From the IMG/VR virus record IMGVR_UViG_3300025603_001173, positions 1 through 31,277 of that record: DNA of 31,277 nucleotides; one strand, written 5' to 3'. Made by a program: the position numbers and the translations under genes. Source of the DNA: a virus. The notes beneath the pieces were generated by a model. That model saw only the letters and a program-made list of their open reading frames with translations. It was not told the origin of the DNA and searched no databases. Of this stretch, positions 11,112 through 19,081 are shown one piece after another; position 1 is the stretch's first letter; every line of letters begins with the position of its first letter.

Positions 11112-12329
11112 TCAGGCGGACTTAACTGCCTGAACACGAGCACGGAACATACCGTCCTTGATTCTATTCACATTAGTCTCGCCATCAGGAAAGACATCAG
11201 CAAACTTTACTGCACGAACAGCATTGAACACATTCACTACTTTTACCAGATGATCTACATTAGCATCTTGACTACCCAGACGACCTCGTTCATCTACTTG
11301 GCCCAATCGGTGCAGCAGATTTACTACTACTGGGTCGTTGAAAGCACCCATCTCAGTGAACATTTTCACATAGGTTTTTGGGTTCAGTTGATCCAGGCGG
11401 TGCATATTCATGTGGAATTTTGTCACTGCCATTAGCCTCTGTCGCATCTTAGAAGGCACACTCAGCCGGTTGCAGAAGTACTCTACTACAGGAACTCCCT
11501 TTACATCATGGCCGAAGTGCTTAGGCAACTTATCACGTGGGGTAAGACCTTTACCAAAGTCGTGTACCAGAGCAGCCATACGAGTTTCCAAATCAAACCC
11601 TACACGAGCAGCAGCAGTCAGAACTAAAAGTGAATGCTCCATCGCGTCACCTTCTGGATGCCAACGGAATGATTCCAGCGCAGTCTTCAGTCTGTATACT
11701 TCTGGAAATACTACATGCAGAGCATCTGTTTCCAGCAGAGTATCAAAGAACAATCGAGGATGGGGTTCCATCATTGCGCGGCTCAGTTCTTTCCAGACGC
11801 GCTCGGAAGTCAGTTCATTCAGAGTACCTGCTTTTGCCATCTGGGATATCAGAGTAGCAGTTTCGGGAGCAACTTTCCATTCTGGACCGAAGCGAGCACG
11901 GAAGCGAGCCAGTCGCAGAACACGAACTGGGTCTTCTTTGAAAGCGTCTGAAGTGTGACGTAGAACTTTATTTTTGATATCAACAGCACCATTGAAAGGA
12001 TCAACAACATTACCATCTTCGTCCATTGCCATTGAGTTGGCCGTAAGGTCCCTTCTACCAAGGTCGTCGGCTAAAGTTACATCAGACGAAAATTCCGAAG
12101 TAAAGCCCAGGTAACCAGTACCTGTTTTCTTTTCCCTGCGCGCAAGGGCGTATTCATCCCCTGTCTCTGGATGGAGATAAACTGGGAAGTCAGCGCCGAC
12201 TTTTTCAAAGCCGGCTGCAGCCATTTCATCATGGGTAGAACCAACGACAACATAATCGCGATCTTCTGGATCTTTGCCCATCAGCATGTCGCGCACTGCA
12301 CCGCCGACTAGAAATTTAGATATTGTCAT
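11112..12329 (-). CDS. cca: CCA-adding enzyme (tRNA nucleotidyltransferase), 405 aa
   Basis: Adds or repairs the 3' CCA of tRNAs. The N-terminal nucleotidyltransferase domain shows LVGGAVRDMLMG, DRDYVVVGST (metal ligands near 23-25), EYALARREKKTG, DLGRRDLTANSMA and EDPVRVLRLARFRARFG; the HD domain has ALVHDFGKGLTP. The arrangement and length are very close to E. coli Cca (412 aa). TTAGGAG precedes the ATG. The gene is visibly richer in GC than its neighbours, with long stretches near half GC, suggesting recent transfer from a bacterium. It could finish the phage Arg-like element, which lacks an encoded CCA, and mend tRNAs damaged during infection (inference). Confidence 0.95.
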   Translation of the reverse strand: MTISKFLVGGAVRDMLMGKDPEDRDYVVVGSTHDEMAAAGFEKVGADFPVYLHPETGDEYALARREKKTGTGYLGFTSEFSSDVTLADDLGRRDLTANSMAMDEDGNVVDPFNGAVDIKNKVLRHTSDAFKEDPVRVLRLARFRARFGPEWKVAPETATLISQMAKAGTLNELTSERVWKELSRAMMEPHPRLFFDTLLETDALHVVFPEVYRLKTALESFRWHPEGDAMEHSLLVLTAAARVGFDLETRMAALVHDFGKGLTPRDKLPKHFGHDVKGVPVVEYFCNRLSVPSKMRQRLMAVTKFHMNMHRLDQLNPKTYVKMFTEMGAFNDPVVVNLLHRLGQVDERGRLGSQDANVDHLVKVVNVFNAVRAVKFADVFPDGETNVNRIKDGMFRARVQAVKSA

Positions 12330-12340
12330 TGAAAACTCCT

Positions 12341-12369
12341 AATCTGTACCGATTCATGCCAAGTGTTAA
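12341..12369 (-). promoter_or_regulatory. Degenerate early promoter
   Basis: TTAACA at 12364-12369, 17 nt spacer with the conserved GAATCGGTA, poor -10 CAGATT at 12341-12346. It sits where a promoter for the CCA-adding gene is expected; the TAA in the -35 is the stop of the lipoprotein gene. Confidence 0.45.
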
Positions 12370-12560
12370 TTAAATTCACATTCAAGCTCGTAGTATAAAC
12401 AATCATCAACATATTCAGGATCATAATTAGTGTAGAGGTATTCAAGATAGGCTTGGTGTGCAGCAAAATCTTGTTCAGCTTTAAGATGCGCTTGAAGATC
12501 ATTATCGTATGTTGAGCAAGCAGACAGAAGAATTGCAATTGTAATTGTTACATATTTCAT
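12366..12560 (-). CDS. Small putative lipoprotein, 64 aa
   Basis: MKYVTITIAILLSAC is a short signal peptide ending in a lipobox (LSAC, Cys15), so the mature protein would be a lipid-anchored, acidic 50-residue domain rich in Tyr, Asp and Glu. The residue after Cys is Ser, which favours the outer membrane by the usual sorting rule. AAGGAATAAAATC precedes ATG 12560 and an early promoter lies at 12587-12615. Early expression argues for a superinfection-exclusion role (like T5 Llp) rather than a spanin, but this is inference. Confidence 0.7.
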   Translation of the reverse strand: MKYVTITIAILLSACSTYDNDLQAHLKAEQDFAAHQAYLEYLYTNYDPEYVDDCLYYELECEFN

Positions 12561-12586
12561 GATTTTATTCCTTTGTTTATATGATC

Positions 12587-12615
12587 AACATATACTGATT
12601 CGGATCAGGTGTCAA
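12587..12615 (-). promoter_or_regulatory. Early promoter
   Basis: TTGACA at 12610-12615, 17 nt spacer with CCGAATCAGTA, -10 TATGTT at 12587-12592. It overlaps the last codons of the gene at 12605-12967. Confidence 0.8.
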
Positions 12616-12967
12616 CAGAATTATATTGTTCCAAAAAGTTATCCATATACCCGTGAATGTTTTCTGCACCTACTGGGTTCTTAGAATGAACAAAGTAGCG
12701 GAAATCATCTGGTATATGAACACCATCCATAATCATTTCACAAAGACGCTTGGCTATATCAAATCCTGTCCGCTCATCCTTACCTAGATCATGATCAAAG
12801 CTGATGGTTTCCGGAAACCCTGAAGATACAACAATATCAATCACATCAAACCAATTTCGTGCAATAACCCAATCATCCTGGCGATACATTGCATTTTCTT
12901 GCCAGGTCTTACCCCATGTCACATCTCGTGGATCTCGTTCGTCATCTATAAAAAGTCGGTAAATCAT
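12605..12967 (-). CDS. Cyclic-phosphate-processing receiver-like (cREC) protein, 120 aa
   Basis: LFIDDERDPRD at the start, then VIARNWFDVID, ISFDHDLGKDERTGFDIAKRLCEMI and YFVHSKNPVGAENI. This is the pattern of the receiver-like family predicted by comparative genomics to process cyclic phosphates (IDDER.P, DHDLG..TG.D, HS.NP.G). The predicted activity is not proven for the family as far as I know. AAAGGATAACATT precedes ATG 12967. First leftward gene from the divergent promoter region at 12985-13023. With Cca, TilS and the macro domain it could belong to an RNA-maintenance set (inference). Confidence 0.75.
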   Translation of the reverse strand: MIYRLFIDDERDPRDVTWGKTWQENAMYRQDDWVIARNWFDVIDIVVSSGFPETISFDHDLGKDERTGFDIAKRLCEMIMDGVHIPDDFRYFVHSKNPVGAENIHGYMDNFLEQYNSVDT

Positions 12968-12984
12968 AATGTTATCCTTTTGTT

Positions 12985-12992
12985 TATAAATA
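12985..12992 (+). promoter_or_regulatory. T4-type late promoter for the tail tube gene
   Basis: TATAAATA on the plus strand, 45 nt before ATG 13038. It lies between the leftward cREC gene and its early promoter, so opposite-strand early and late promoters interlock here. Confidence 0.75.
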
Positions 12993-12994
12993 GT

Positions 12995-13023
12995 AACATA
13001 TACCGATTCGGTTAAAATGTCAA
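12995..13023 (-). promoter_or_regulatory. Early promoter
   Basis: TTGACA at 13018-13023, 17 nt spacer with CCGAATCGGTA, -10 TATGTT at 12995-13000. It drives the cREC gene leftward. Confidence 0.85.
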
Positions 13024-13037
13024 CAGGAGTTTTTGCA

Positions 13038-13523
13038 ATGATTACAAATTTTCTCTCCCCGTTAGAGTTCAGAGTAGCAATAAAGCGACTTCCGAATGTT
13101 GAGTTTTTTGTCCAAAGAGCAAATATCCCTGGTATAAGTGCACAGCCGGTTGAAGTTCAAAACCCATTCCGTAAGACATTTAGATCACCCGATCAGTTGG
13201 ATTATTCAAATCTTGATCTTACATTTATTATTGATGAAAATATGAGCAACTATCTTGAGATATATAATTGGATTAGTGACACGACATTTCCACGAGACTT
13301 TAATGAATTCAAACGAATAAGTGAATCTGACGGGGGTCTTGATTCAGATATCACAATTCAGATTCTTAATAGTCATAAAAATTTAAATCTAGAAGTAAGG
13401 TTTGTTAACTGTTTTCCAATTAGTATATCTGATATTGCTCTTGATACGACACAATCTGATCTAATTTATCCTGAAGTAACGGCAACTTTTCAGTACGATT
13501 CATTCAGTATCAACAAACTTTAA
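13038..13523 (+). CDS. Tail tube (gp19-like) protein, 161 aa
   Basis: MITNFLSPLEFRVAIKRLPN, then FFVQRANIPGIS, FRSPDQLDYSNLDLTF and IDENMSNYLEIYNWI. This is the pattern of T4-like tail tube proteins (T4 gp19 is 163 aa), which stack as hexamers inside the sheath. I start at 13038 because AGGAG lies 8 nt upstream; the frame is open further 5' but without a ribosome binding site. It is headed by a late promoter, as expected for a virion protein. It could be a paralogue of the main tube protein, such as a tail terminus or baseplate tube component. Confidence 0.8.
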   Translation: MITNFLSPLEFRVAIKRLPNVEFFVQRANIPGISAQPVEVQNPFRKTFRSPDQLDYSNLDLTFIIDENMSNYLEIYNWISDTTFPRDFNEFKRISESDGGLDSDITIQILNSHKNLNLEVRFVNCFPISISDIALDTTQSDLIYPEVTATFQYDSFSINKL

Positions 13524-13552
13524 TTGACATCTCAAACACTTAGTATTATAAT
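13524..13552 (+). promoter_or_regulatory. Consensus sigma70-type promoter of uvsY
   Basis: TTGACA at 13524-13529, exact 17 nt spacer, TATAAT at 13547-13552. The -35 follows immediately after the TAA of the tail tube gene. It drives uvsY and uvsW. Confidence 0.9.
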
Positions 13553-13583
13553 GTAATTTGATTGTAATGGAGACTATTATAGC

Positions 13584-14027
13584 ATGGCACTAACACTTGA
13601 AGATATAAATGAGATGTGGTCAATTGATGCCAAGATTAACGAAATTGATCTTGGTAATGAAGCACTTAAAATACCAAAATTGCATAACAAATATTACACC
13701 TTTTATGTAAAAGAAATGCTTAGGGTTAAAAAATATCGTGCTCAATTAAAAGAACTTGAAATGGCTAAGCATGAGTATTACACTGGCACAATGGCTGAGG
13801 AAGATCTTAAAGTAAGAGGTTGGAAGCCAAACCCACTGAAGATTATGAAATCAGAAGTTTCACGATATATTGATGCCGATCAAGACATCATTGATCTAAG
13901 TCTTAAAATTGATTATTTTGTTCAGACTGCTTCCTATCTAGAAGATATCATAAAGCAAATAAATAGTCGTAACTTCTACATCCGCGCCGCTATAGATTGG
14001 GCCAAGTTCCAAGCTGGCGGCATGTAA
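13584..14027 (+). CDS. uvsY: UvsY recombination mediator, 147 aa
   Basis: UvsY loads the UvsX recombinase on single-stranded DNA covered by gp32 in recombination-dependent replication. Matches to T4 UvsY (137 aa) include the central KEMLRVKKYRAQLKE, EYYTG, the DADQDI segment and the C-terminal IKQINSRNFYIRAAIDWAKF followed by AGGM. The helical, charged character fits. It precedes uvsW by 16 nt, a neighbourhood conserved in T4-like phages. Confidence 0.9.
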   Translation: MALTLEDINEMWSIDAKINEIDLGNEALKIPKLHNKYYTFYVKEMLRVKKYRAQLKELEMAKHEYYTGTMAEEDLKVRGWKPNPLKIMKSEVSRYIDADQDIIDLSLKIDYFVQTASYLEDIIKQINSRNFYIRAAIDWAKFQAGGM

Positions 14028-14043
14028 AACTAAAAGGTATGAT

Positions 14044-15531
14044 ATGAGAGATATAGTAAAGATTGAAAAAGTTGATGCGGTAAATATGCGAGTAACTGCT
14101 GATCCAGGTATTCGCCAAGAACTCATGAATTACTTTGCCTTTAGACCGGAAGGCTATCAGTTCTCTCCAAAATATAAAAGTAGAGTTTGGGATGGATATA
14201 TCCGCTTATATAATCCCATGAAGCCTTACTTGTTGGCTGGTCTTACAGAATATCTTAAAAAGTTCTGTGATGACCGAGACTATGATCTTGAAATAGAAAA
14301 AGACTTCAATCCTACAGAAGAAATACATGATGGATATGTAGAAGAACTCGTAAAAGAAATAGGTGCAAAATTAAAGCCCCGTGATTATCAAATTGAATAT
14401 GTACTCAATGCACTACGATCAAACAGATCACTTTCATTAAGCCCAACAAGTAGTGGCAAAAGTTTTATTCAGTATCTAATTCAACAACACTACTATAATG
14501 TATATGGCCACAGAACTTTAATAATTGTGCCTACAATTGGTCTTGTGCACCAAATGGCAGGCGACTTCATAGACTATGGATGTGATCCAGACACTATCTA
14601 TAAGATACAAGGCGGAGTCGACAAAAACACCCGAAAGCAGATCGTCATAAGCACGTGGCAAAGTTTGATAAAGCAACCCAAGGAATGGTTCGATCAATTT
14701 CGCGTGATACTTGGTGATGAATGCCATTTGTTTGCTGCAAAATCGCTTCAGACTATTATGTCCAAGTTAGATGAAGCATATTACCGCCACGGGTTTACTG
14801 GTACTATAAGTTCCGATTCAAAGACACACCGACTTATCTTAGAAGGTGTTTTCGGGCCGATACGCAGATTTGTTACTACAAAGGATCTTATTGATCAAGG
14901 AACCGTAGCAAACTTCAATGTAAAGGCACTTGTTCTTACCTATGACAAAGAAACAAAAAAAGCCTTTAACCAGGCAATAAAGAAAACTGATAATGCCAAA
15001 CGTTATCCCGCCGAACGAGCATTTTTGTTTTCAAATCACAAACGTAATATGTTTATACGAAATCTTGTTTGGTCGCTTGATCAAACAAATAATTTAATTT
15101 TGTTTGATCAGATTGAAAATCAAGGTGATATACTCAAGCCATTACTAGAAAAAGAAGGCAGAGTACTTCACTATATACACGGCTCTACATCAGGCGATGA
15201 TAGAGAACGAATCAGACATTTAGTGGAAAATGATCCTATCAAACAACACAACATTTTAGCGTCTTCGGGTACCTTTTCTACTGGAGTTAATTTGAAGCGT
15301 CTAGATGTAGCTATCTTTGTATCAGGCGGCAAGTCTGAAATTCGTACCCTACAATCAATTGGTAGAACATTGCGCAAGGGCAATGGGTCTGACGACGCAA
15401 CATTATATGATATTGCCGATGACCTTTCTGGTGGTTCATTCATCAACTACACGCTGAAGCATTTTAGAACAAGAATTGAAATGTACGCGGCTGAGCAATT
15501 CCCATTCAAAATTTACAACATTAACCTATAA
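14044..15531 (+). CDS. uvsW: UvsW DNA/RNA helicase, 495 aa
   Basis: Superfamily 2 helicase that unwinds branched DNA and R-loops, turning off origin replication in favour of recombination. The N-terminal domain has YKSRVWDGYIRLYN; helicase motifs are SPTSSGKS (Walker A, 133-140), GDECHLF (motif II), GFTGTISS (motif III) and QSIGRTLRKG (motif VI). T4 UvsW is 503 aa. AAGGTATGATATG precedes the start. It is transcribed with uvsY from the consensus promoter at 13524-13552; in T4 the gene is late, but no TATAAATA is seen directly upstream here. Confidence 0.95.
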   Translation: MRDIVKIEKVDAVNMRVTADPGIRQELMNYFAFRPEGYQFSPKYKSRVWDGYIRLYNPMKPYLLAGLTEYLKKFCDDRDYDLEIEKDFNPTEEIHDGYVEELVKEIGAKLKPRDYQIEYVLNALRSNRSLSLSPTSSGKSFIQYLIQQHYYNVYGHRTLIIVPTIGLVHQMAGDFIDYGCDPDTIYKIQGGVDKNTRKQIVISTWQSLIKQPKEWFDQFRVILGDECHLFAAKSLQTIMSKLDEAYYRHGFTGTISSDSKTHRLILEGVFGPIRRFVTTKDLIDQGTVANFNVKALVLTYDKETKKAFNQAIKKTDNAKRYPAERAFLFSNHKRNMFIRNLVWSLDQTNNLILFDQIENQGDILKPLLEKEGRVLHYIHGSTSGDDRERIRHLVENDPIKQHNILASSGTFSTGVNLKRLDVAIFVSGGKSEIRTLQSIGRTLRKGNGSDDATLYDIADDLSGGSFINYTLKHFRTRIEMYAAEQFPFKIYNINL

Positions 15532-15594
15532 TACACATATCAATATATAGTATTATTATAATCATCTGAATTCCATTATATGAATGATAATTCA

Positions 15595-15622
15595 ATTATA
15601 ACATACATCTAGAATTTGTCAA
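15595..15622 (-). promoter_or_regulatory. Consensus promoter antisense to uvsW
   Basis: On the minus strand TTGACA (15617-15622), 16 nt spacer, TATAAT (15595-15600), both perfect. It fires leftward into the 3' end of uvsW with no leftward gene in front, so it would make an antisense RNA. It lies in the 187-nt gap between uvsW and gp55, which otherwise holds the rightward promoter at 15670-15698 and an AT-rich imperfect inverted repeat near 15569-15594. Confidence 0.5.
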
Positions 15623-15669
15623 CAAAAAAATTCACAAAAAGCCGCTTTTATTTTAAGTGTTTATTTTTG

Positions 15670-15698
15670 TTGACAAATCTTACAGATTGGTATATAGT
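15670..15698 (+). promoter_or_regulatory. Early/middle promoter of gp55
   Basis: TTGACA at 15670-15675, 17 nt spacer ending GATTGGTA, -10 TATAGT at 15693-15698. It drives gp55-gp47-gp46. Confidence 0.85.
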
Positions 15699-15718
15699 AA
15701 AAGAAAAAGGATATTTAA

Positions 15719-16243
15719 ATGGCTAGAAGAGTAAAAAAGAACTATGTGAACAACCGCGACTTCTTCGAAGCATTGGTTGCTTATCAAAAACTATGTAAAG
15801 AAGCTGAGGATTCTGATGATGAAAAGCCTCGTGTACCTAACTATATTGGTGATTGTATATGGCAGATAGCTACACGTCTTGCTTCTAAACCCAACTTCAG
15901 TGGCTACACGTACAAAGAAGATATGATCATGGATGGTGTTGAGAACTGTCTGCTTTATATGCACAATTTCAATCCAGAGAAAACCGAAAATCCATTTGCA
16001 TATTTCACACAGATTATTTGGTACGCATTTCTTCGTAGAATTGCAAAGGAAAAGAAACAGATGTATGTGCGTTATAAATCATCACAGTCATTAATTGCAA
16101 ACGGTGGGACGTACGACGGTGATGATATATCACTGAATCTTAATACAGATGTCGACTATATCAATAAATTCATTCAAGACTATGAAGATAAATTGTTCAA
16201 AAAGAAAGTTGTATTGGAAGAAGATTCTAAAGGTGACGAATGA
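15719..16243 (+). CDS. 55: Late sigma factor gp55, 174 aa
   Basis: Directs host RNA polymerase to TATAAATA late promoters with the sliding clamp gp45 as activator. Similarity to T4 gp55 (185 aa) is seen in the N-terminal KKNYVNNRDFFEALVAYQK, the region PNYIGDCIWQIATRLASKPN, MIMDGVENCLLYMHNFNPEK and NPFAYFTQIIWYAFLRRIAKEKKQ, which corresponds to sigma region 2. AAAAAGGATATTTAA precedes the ATG. The stop overlaps gp47 (ATGA). Confidence 0.95.
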   Translation: MARRVKKNYVNNRDFFEALVAYQKLCKEAEDSDDEKPRVPNYIGDCIWQIATRLASKPNFSGYTYKEDMIMDGVENCLLYMHNFNPEKTENPFAYFTQIIWYAFLRRIAKEKKQMYVRYKSSQSLIANGGTYDGDDISLNLNTDVDYINKFIQDYEDKLFKKKVVLEEDSKGDE

Positions 16244-17301
16244 GAATAGCACTACTTTGTGACACACATCTTGGTGCGCGCGGGGACTCAAAAGTATTTC
16301 TAGAACACCAAGCTAACTTTTTCACAAATCAATTCTTTCCTTATCTTGCTGAGCATAAGATAGATACAGTACTTCATCTTGGGGATGTTTTTGACCGCAG
16401 AAAGTATATCAATTTCTATACATTGAAACGATCCAAAGAATTCTTTTTTGATGTACTCAGAAATCAAAAGATTCAGATGCACACTATTCTTGGTAATCAT
16501 GACACAGCATATACCACAACAAATGAAGTAAACTCAGTTTCTCTACTTTTAAAAGAATATGATAACATCATAGTATATGAAAACGAGCCTGTTGAACTTG
16601 AATTTGGTTCCACGAAAATCATGATGTGCCCTTGGCTGGTAAGAGAGACAACTGAGCTATCGCTTAAGAAAATGAATGAATCGACAGCACACATCCTCTG
16701 TGGGCATTTTGATCTCAAGGGATTTGAAATGATGAAAGGTGTTGTCAGCGACCACGGCTTTGACTATAAACAGTTTGATCACTTTGAAGCTGTGTATTCT
16801 GGGCATTATCATCATCAGTCGCAGTATGGAAATGTCAAGTATCTAGGCGCGCAGTACGAGATGAACTGGTCTGATTATGCGTGCAAAAAGGGCTTTCATG
16901 TGCTAGATACCGAAACAAGAGAGTTAACATTTGTTGAAAATTGTGATAGAATATATCATAAGATTGATTATGATGATAAAGATCTAGCTATAGATGATAT
17001 AGCAGCATTAGATACTTCAATGCTGAAAGACTGCTACATCAAAGTGATTGTTAAGAACAGATCCAACCCCTATCTATATGACATGTTTCTTAACCGTCTC
17101 AATGAATGTGGTGCTGCTGATATTAAATCAGTAGAAGATACTCTGAATCTTTCTGGCGCTGGTCTTGATGAGTTAATGGAAGAAGCAAAGGATACTAAAG
17201 ATATACTTCATTCATATATTGACTCAGTCGAAACAAATATAGATAAAAAACGAATTAAAAGTGTTGTTGATGAACTTTATATAGAGGCAATGAATCTTTA
17301 A
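16240..17301 (+). CDS. 47: gp47 recombination nuclease subunit (SbcD/Mre11-like), 353 aa
   Basis: Metallophosphoesterase partner of gp46; together they resect DNA ends for recombination and degrade host DNA. Phosphodiesterase motifs: CDTHLGARGD, LGDVFDRR, TILGNHDTAY, CGHFDLKG and SGHYHHQS. T4 gp47 is 339 aa. It is translationally coupled to gp55 upstream (ATGA) and to gp46 downstream (TAATG). Confidence 0.96.
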   Translation: MRIALLCDTHLGARGDSKVFLEHQANFFTNQFFPYLAEHKIDTVLHLGDVFDRRKYINFYTLKRSKEFFFDVLRNQKIQMHTILGNHDTAYTTTNEVNSVSLLLKEYDNIIVYENEPVELEFGSTKIMMCPWLVRETTELSLKKMNESTAHILCGHFDLKGFEMMKGVVSDHGFDYKQFDHFEAVYSGHYHHQSQYGNVKYLGAQYEMNWSDYACKKGFHVLDTETRELTFVENCDRIYHKIDYDDKDLAIDDIAALDTSMLKDCYIKVIVKNRSNPYLYDMFLNRLNECGAADIKSVEDTLNLSGAGLDELMEEAKDTKDILHSYIDSVETNIDKKRIKSVVDELYIEAMNL

Positions 17302-19013
17302 TGCATATACAATTTACTAAAGTACGATACAAAAATATAATGTCGGTTGGTAACAACTTTATTGAGCTGGAATTAGATAAGTATAAAACTTCCCTGACTT
17401 CTGGGCAAAACGGAGCTGGTAAATCCACCTTTATTGAAGCTATTGTGTATGCTCTATTCAATAAACCTTTCCGCAAAATTAATAAACCGCAATTGGTAAA
17501 TAGCGTGAACGGTAAGGAACTACTTGTTGAGCTCGAGTTTACTATCGGCTCTGATAAGTATGTGATCCGCCGTGGCATGAAACCTGGTATTTTTGAGATC
17601 TGGAAAAACAAAGATCTCTTGAATAAAGATGCAGCATCTAAAGATTATCAACTTTATCTAGAACAAAATATTCTTAAGATGAGTTTTAAATCGTTCTCGC
17701 AGATTGTAATTCTTGGTAGTGCTACATATGTTCCTTTTATGGAACTACCAACTGGACAACGCAGAGAAATCATTGAAGATCTATTGGACATACAAGTATT
17801 TAGCACGATGAATACTTTGCTTAAGGAACGAATCAGTGAAAATAAAGCACTTATAACTGAAAATAATTACCAGATTGATTTGGTTCAGACCAAAATAGAT
17901 TCTGCTAAAGATCATAATGAAGAAATTCAACGAATGAAACAAACAGAAGTAGAAAAGATTAAGTCAAAAATATCAAAAAATCTAGTTGAAATTGAAACAG
18001 AGCAATCTCATACTGAAATGTTTGAAGCGCAGATAACAGAACTAAGTTCCACTATAAATGATAAACAGAAACAAAAGCAACTTCATGAAAAAGTAAAAAC
18101 TCTTCTTTTGGAATTGGAAACAAAAGAGCGAGAATATAAAAAGGAAATTGACTTTTATTCTAAGCATGATAATTGCCCGACATGTAAGCAAGGTATTGAT
18201 CATGAGTTTAAGTCTGAAATAGTAACCGAGCGTAATCTCAAATCCTCGGAGATACATACTGGTCTAGAACAATTATCCCAGAAGAAACTAGAGGTAGAAA
18301 CTAGACTTTCTGAGATATCAAATATAGAAGATGAAATTCAGAAATTTCATAATAAGGCAAATGAACACCGTCTACAGGTTAAGATAATTATGAATCAATT
18401 AAAGGTATATAAAAAAGAACTAGAAGGTGCCGAAAAAGAGGTAGAAGAAATTGATCAAAGTAAAATACTAGAGTTTAATAAACATTTATCGGAAAAACAA
18501 ATCGAACAAACTGAGTTATACGAAAAAAGAGAAACTCTGGGTATTGTTGCTTCTATGCTTAAGGATGGCGGAATTAAGACTAGTATCATTAGAACATACA
18601 TACCAATTATGAATAAACTTATAAATCAGTATCTTTCTGAGTTTGAACTTTTCGTTGACTTTAACCTTGATGAGAATTTTAATGAAACTATTAAGAGTAG
18701 ATTTAGAGATGCGTTCTCGTTTGCTTCGTTCTCTGAAGGTGAGAAGATGCGCATAAGTTTGAGTATTATGTTTACATGGAGAGCAATTGCAAAGCTCAGG
18801 AACTCAGTATCAACTAATTTATTAATAATGGACGAAACTTTAGATTCCGCTTCAGATTCTGCGGGAGTTGAGGCTCTGATCGATATTCTCCATAAGACAC
18901 ATGCCACTGATAACATTTTCGTCATTAGTCACCGCGGTGAAACCTTTGGTGAAAAATTTGACAATCACATACGATTTGAAAAAGTCAAGAATTTTACTCA
19001 GTTGGTGGCATAA
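17301..19013 (+). CDS. 46: gp46 recombination ATPase subunit (SbcC/Rad50-like), 570 aa
   Basis: ABC-type ATPase of the gp46/47 complex. Walker A SGQNGAGKSTF (K41), a long Glu/Lys-rich coiled coil from about residue 180 to 430 interrupted by a zinc hook CPTC near residue 292, then the signature FSEGEKMRISLSIMF, Walker B LLIMDETLDSAS and the final His switch ISHRGE. Length matches T4 gp46 (560 aa). The ATG overlaps the last base of the gp47 stop. Confidence 0.96.
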   Translation: MHIQFTKVRYKNIMSVGNNFIELELDKYKTSLTSGQNGAGKSTFIEAIVYALFNKPFRKINKPQLVNSVNGKELLVELEFTIGSDKYVIRRGMKPGIFEIWKNKDLLNKDAASKDYQLYLEQNILKMSFKSFSQIVILGSATYVPFMELPTGQRREIIEDLLDIQVFSTMNTLLKERISENKALITENNYQIDLVQTKIDSAKDHNEEIQRMKQTEVEKIKSKISKNLVEIETEQSHTEMFEAQITELSSTINDKQKQKQLHEKVKTLLLELETKEREYKKEIDFYSKHDNCPTCKQGIDHEFKSEIVTERNLKSSEIHTGLEQLSQKKLEVETRLSEISNIEDEIQKFHNKANEHRLQVKIIMNQLKVYKKELEGAEKEVEEIDQSKILEFNKHLSEKQIEQTELYEKRETLGIVASMLKDGGIKTSIIRTYIPIMNKLINQYLSEFELFVDFNLDENFNETIKSRFRDAFSFASFSEGEKMRISLSIMFTWRAIAKLRNSVSTNLLIMDETLDSASDSAGVEALIDILHKTHATDNIFVISHRGETFGEKFDNHIRFEKVKNFTQLVA

Positions 19014-19018
19014 AGTAG

Positions 19019-19047
19019 TTGACTTAACCCTATCCATGGGTTATGGT
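19019..19047 (+). promoter_or_regulatory. Probable promoter of the DNA polymerase gene
   Basis: TTGACT at 19019-19024, 17 nt spacer, -10 TATGGT at 19042-19047. Weaker than the other promoters. The spacer contains an ACCC-ATGGGT inverted repeat. Confidence 0.5.
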
Positions 19048-19081
19048 GGAACAAATTACATACATTATTGAAAGGAATTTG

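Noticed and set aside
11410-11958. Plus-strand 182-codon frame opposite the CCA-adding enzyme
   Set aside because: It is a mirror of the higher-GC cca gene, with no promoter, ribosome binding site or family resemblance.
13017-13037. ATG 13017 as start of the tail tube gene
   Set aside because: The AGGAG ribosome binding site lies downstream of it, and family proteins begin near the MITNF start at 13038.
15640-15660. Terminator after uvsW (AAAAGC-C-GCTTTTATTTT)
   Set aside because: The loop would be a single base and the stem AT-rich, so a functional intrinsic terminator is unlikely.
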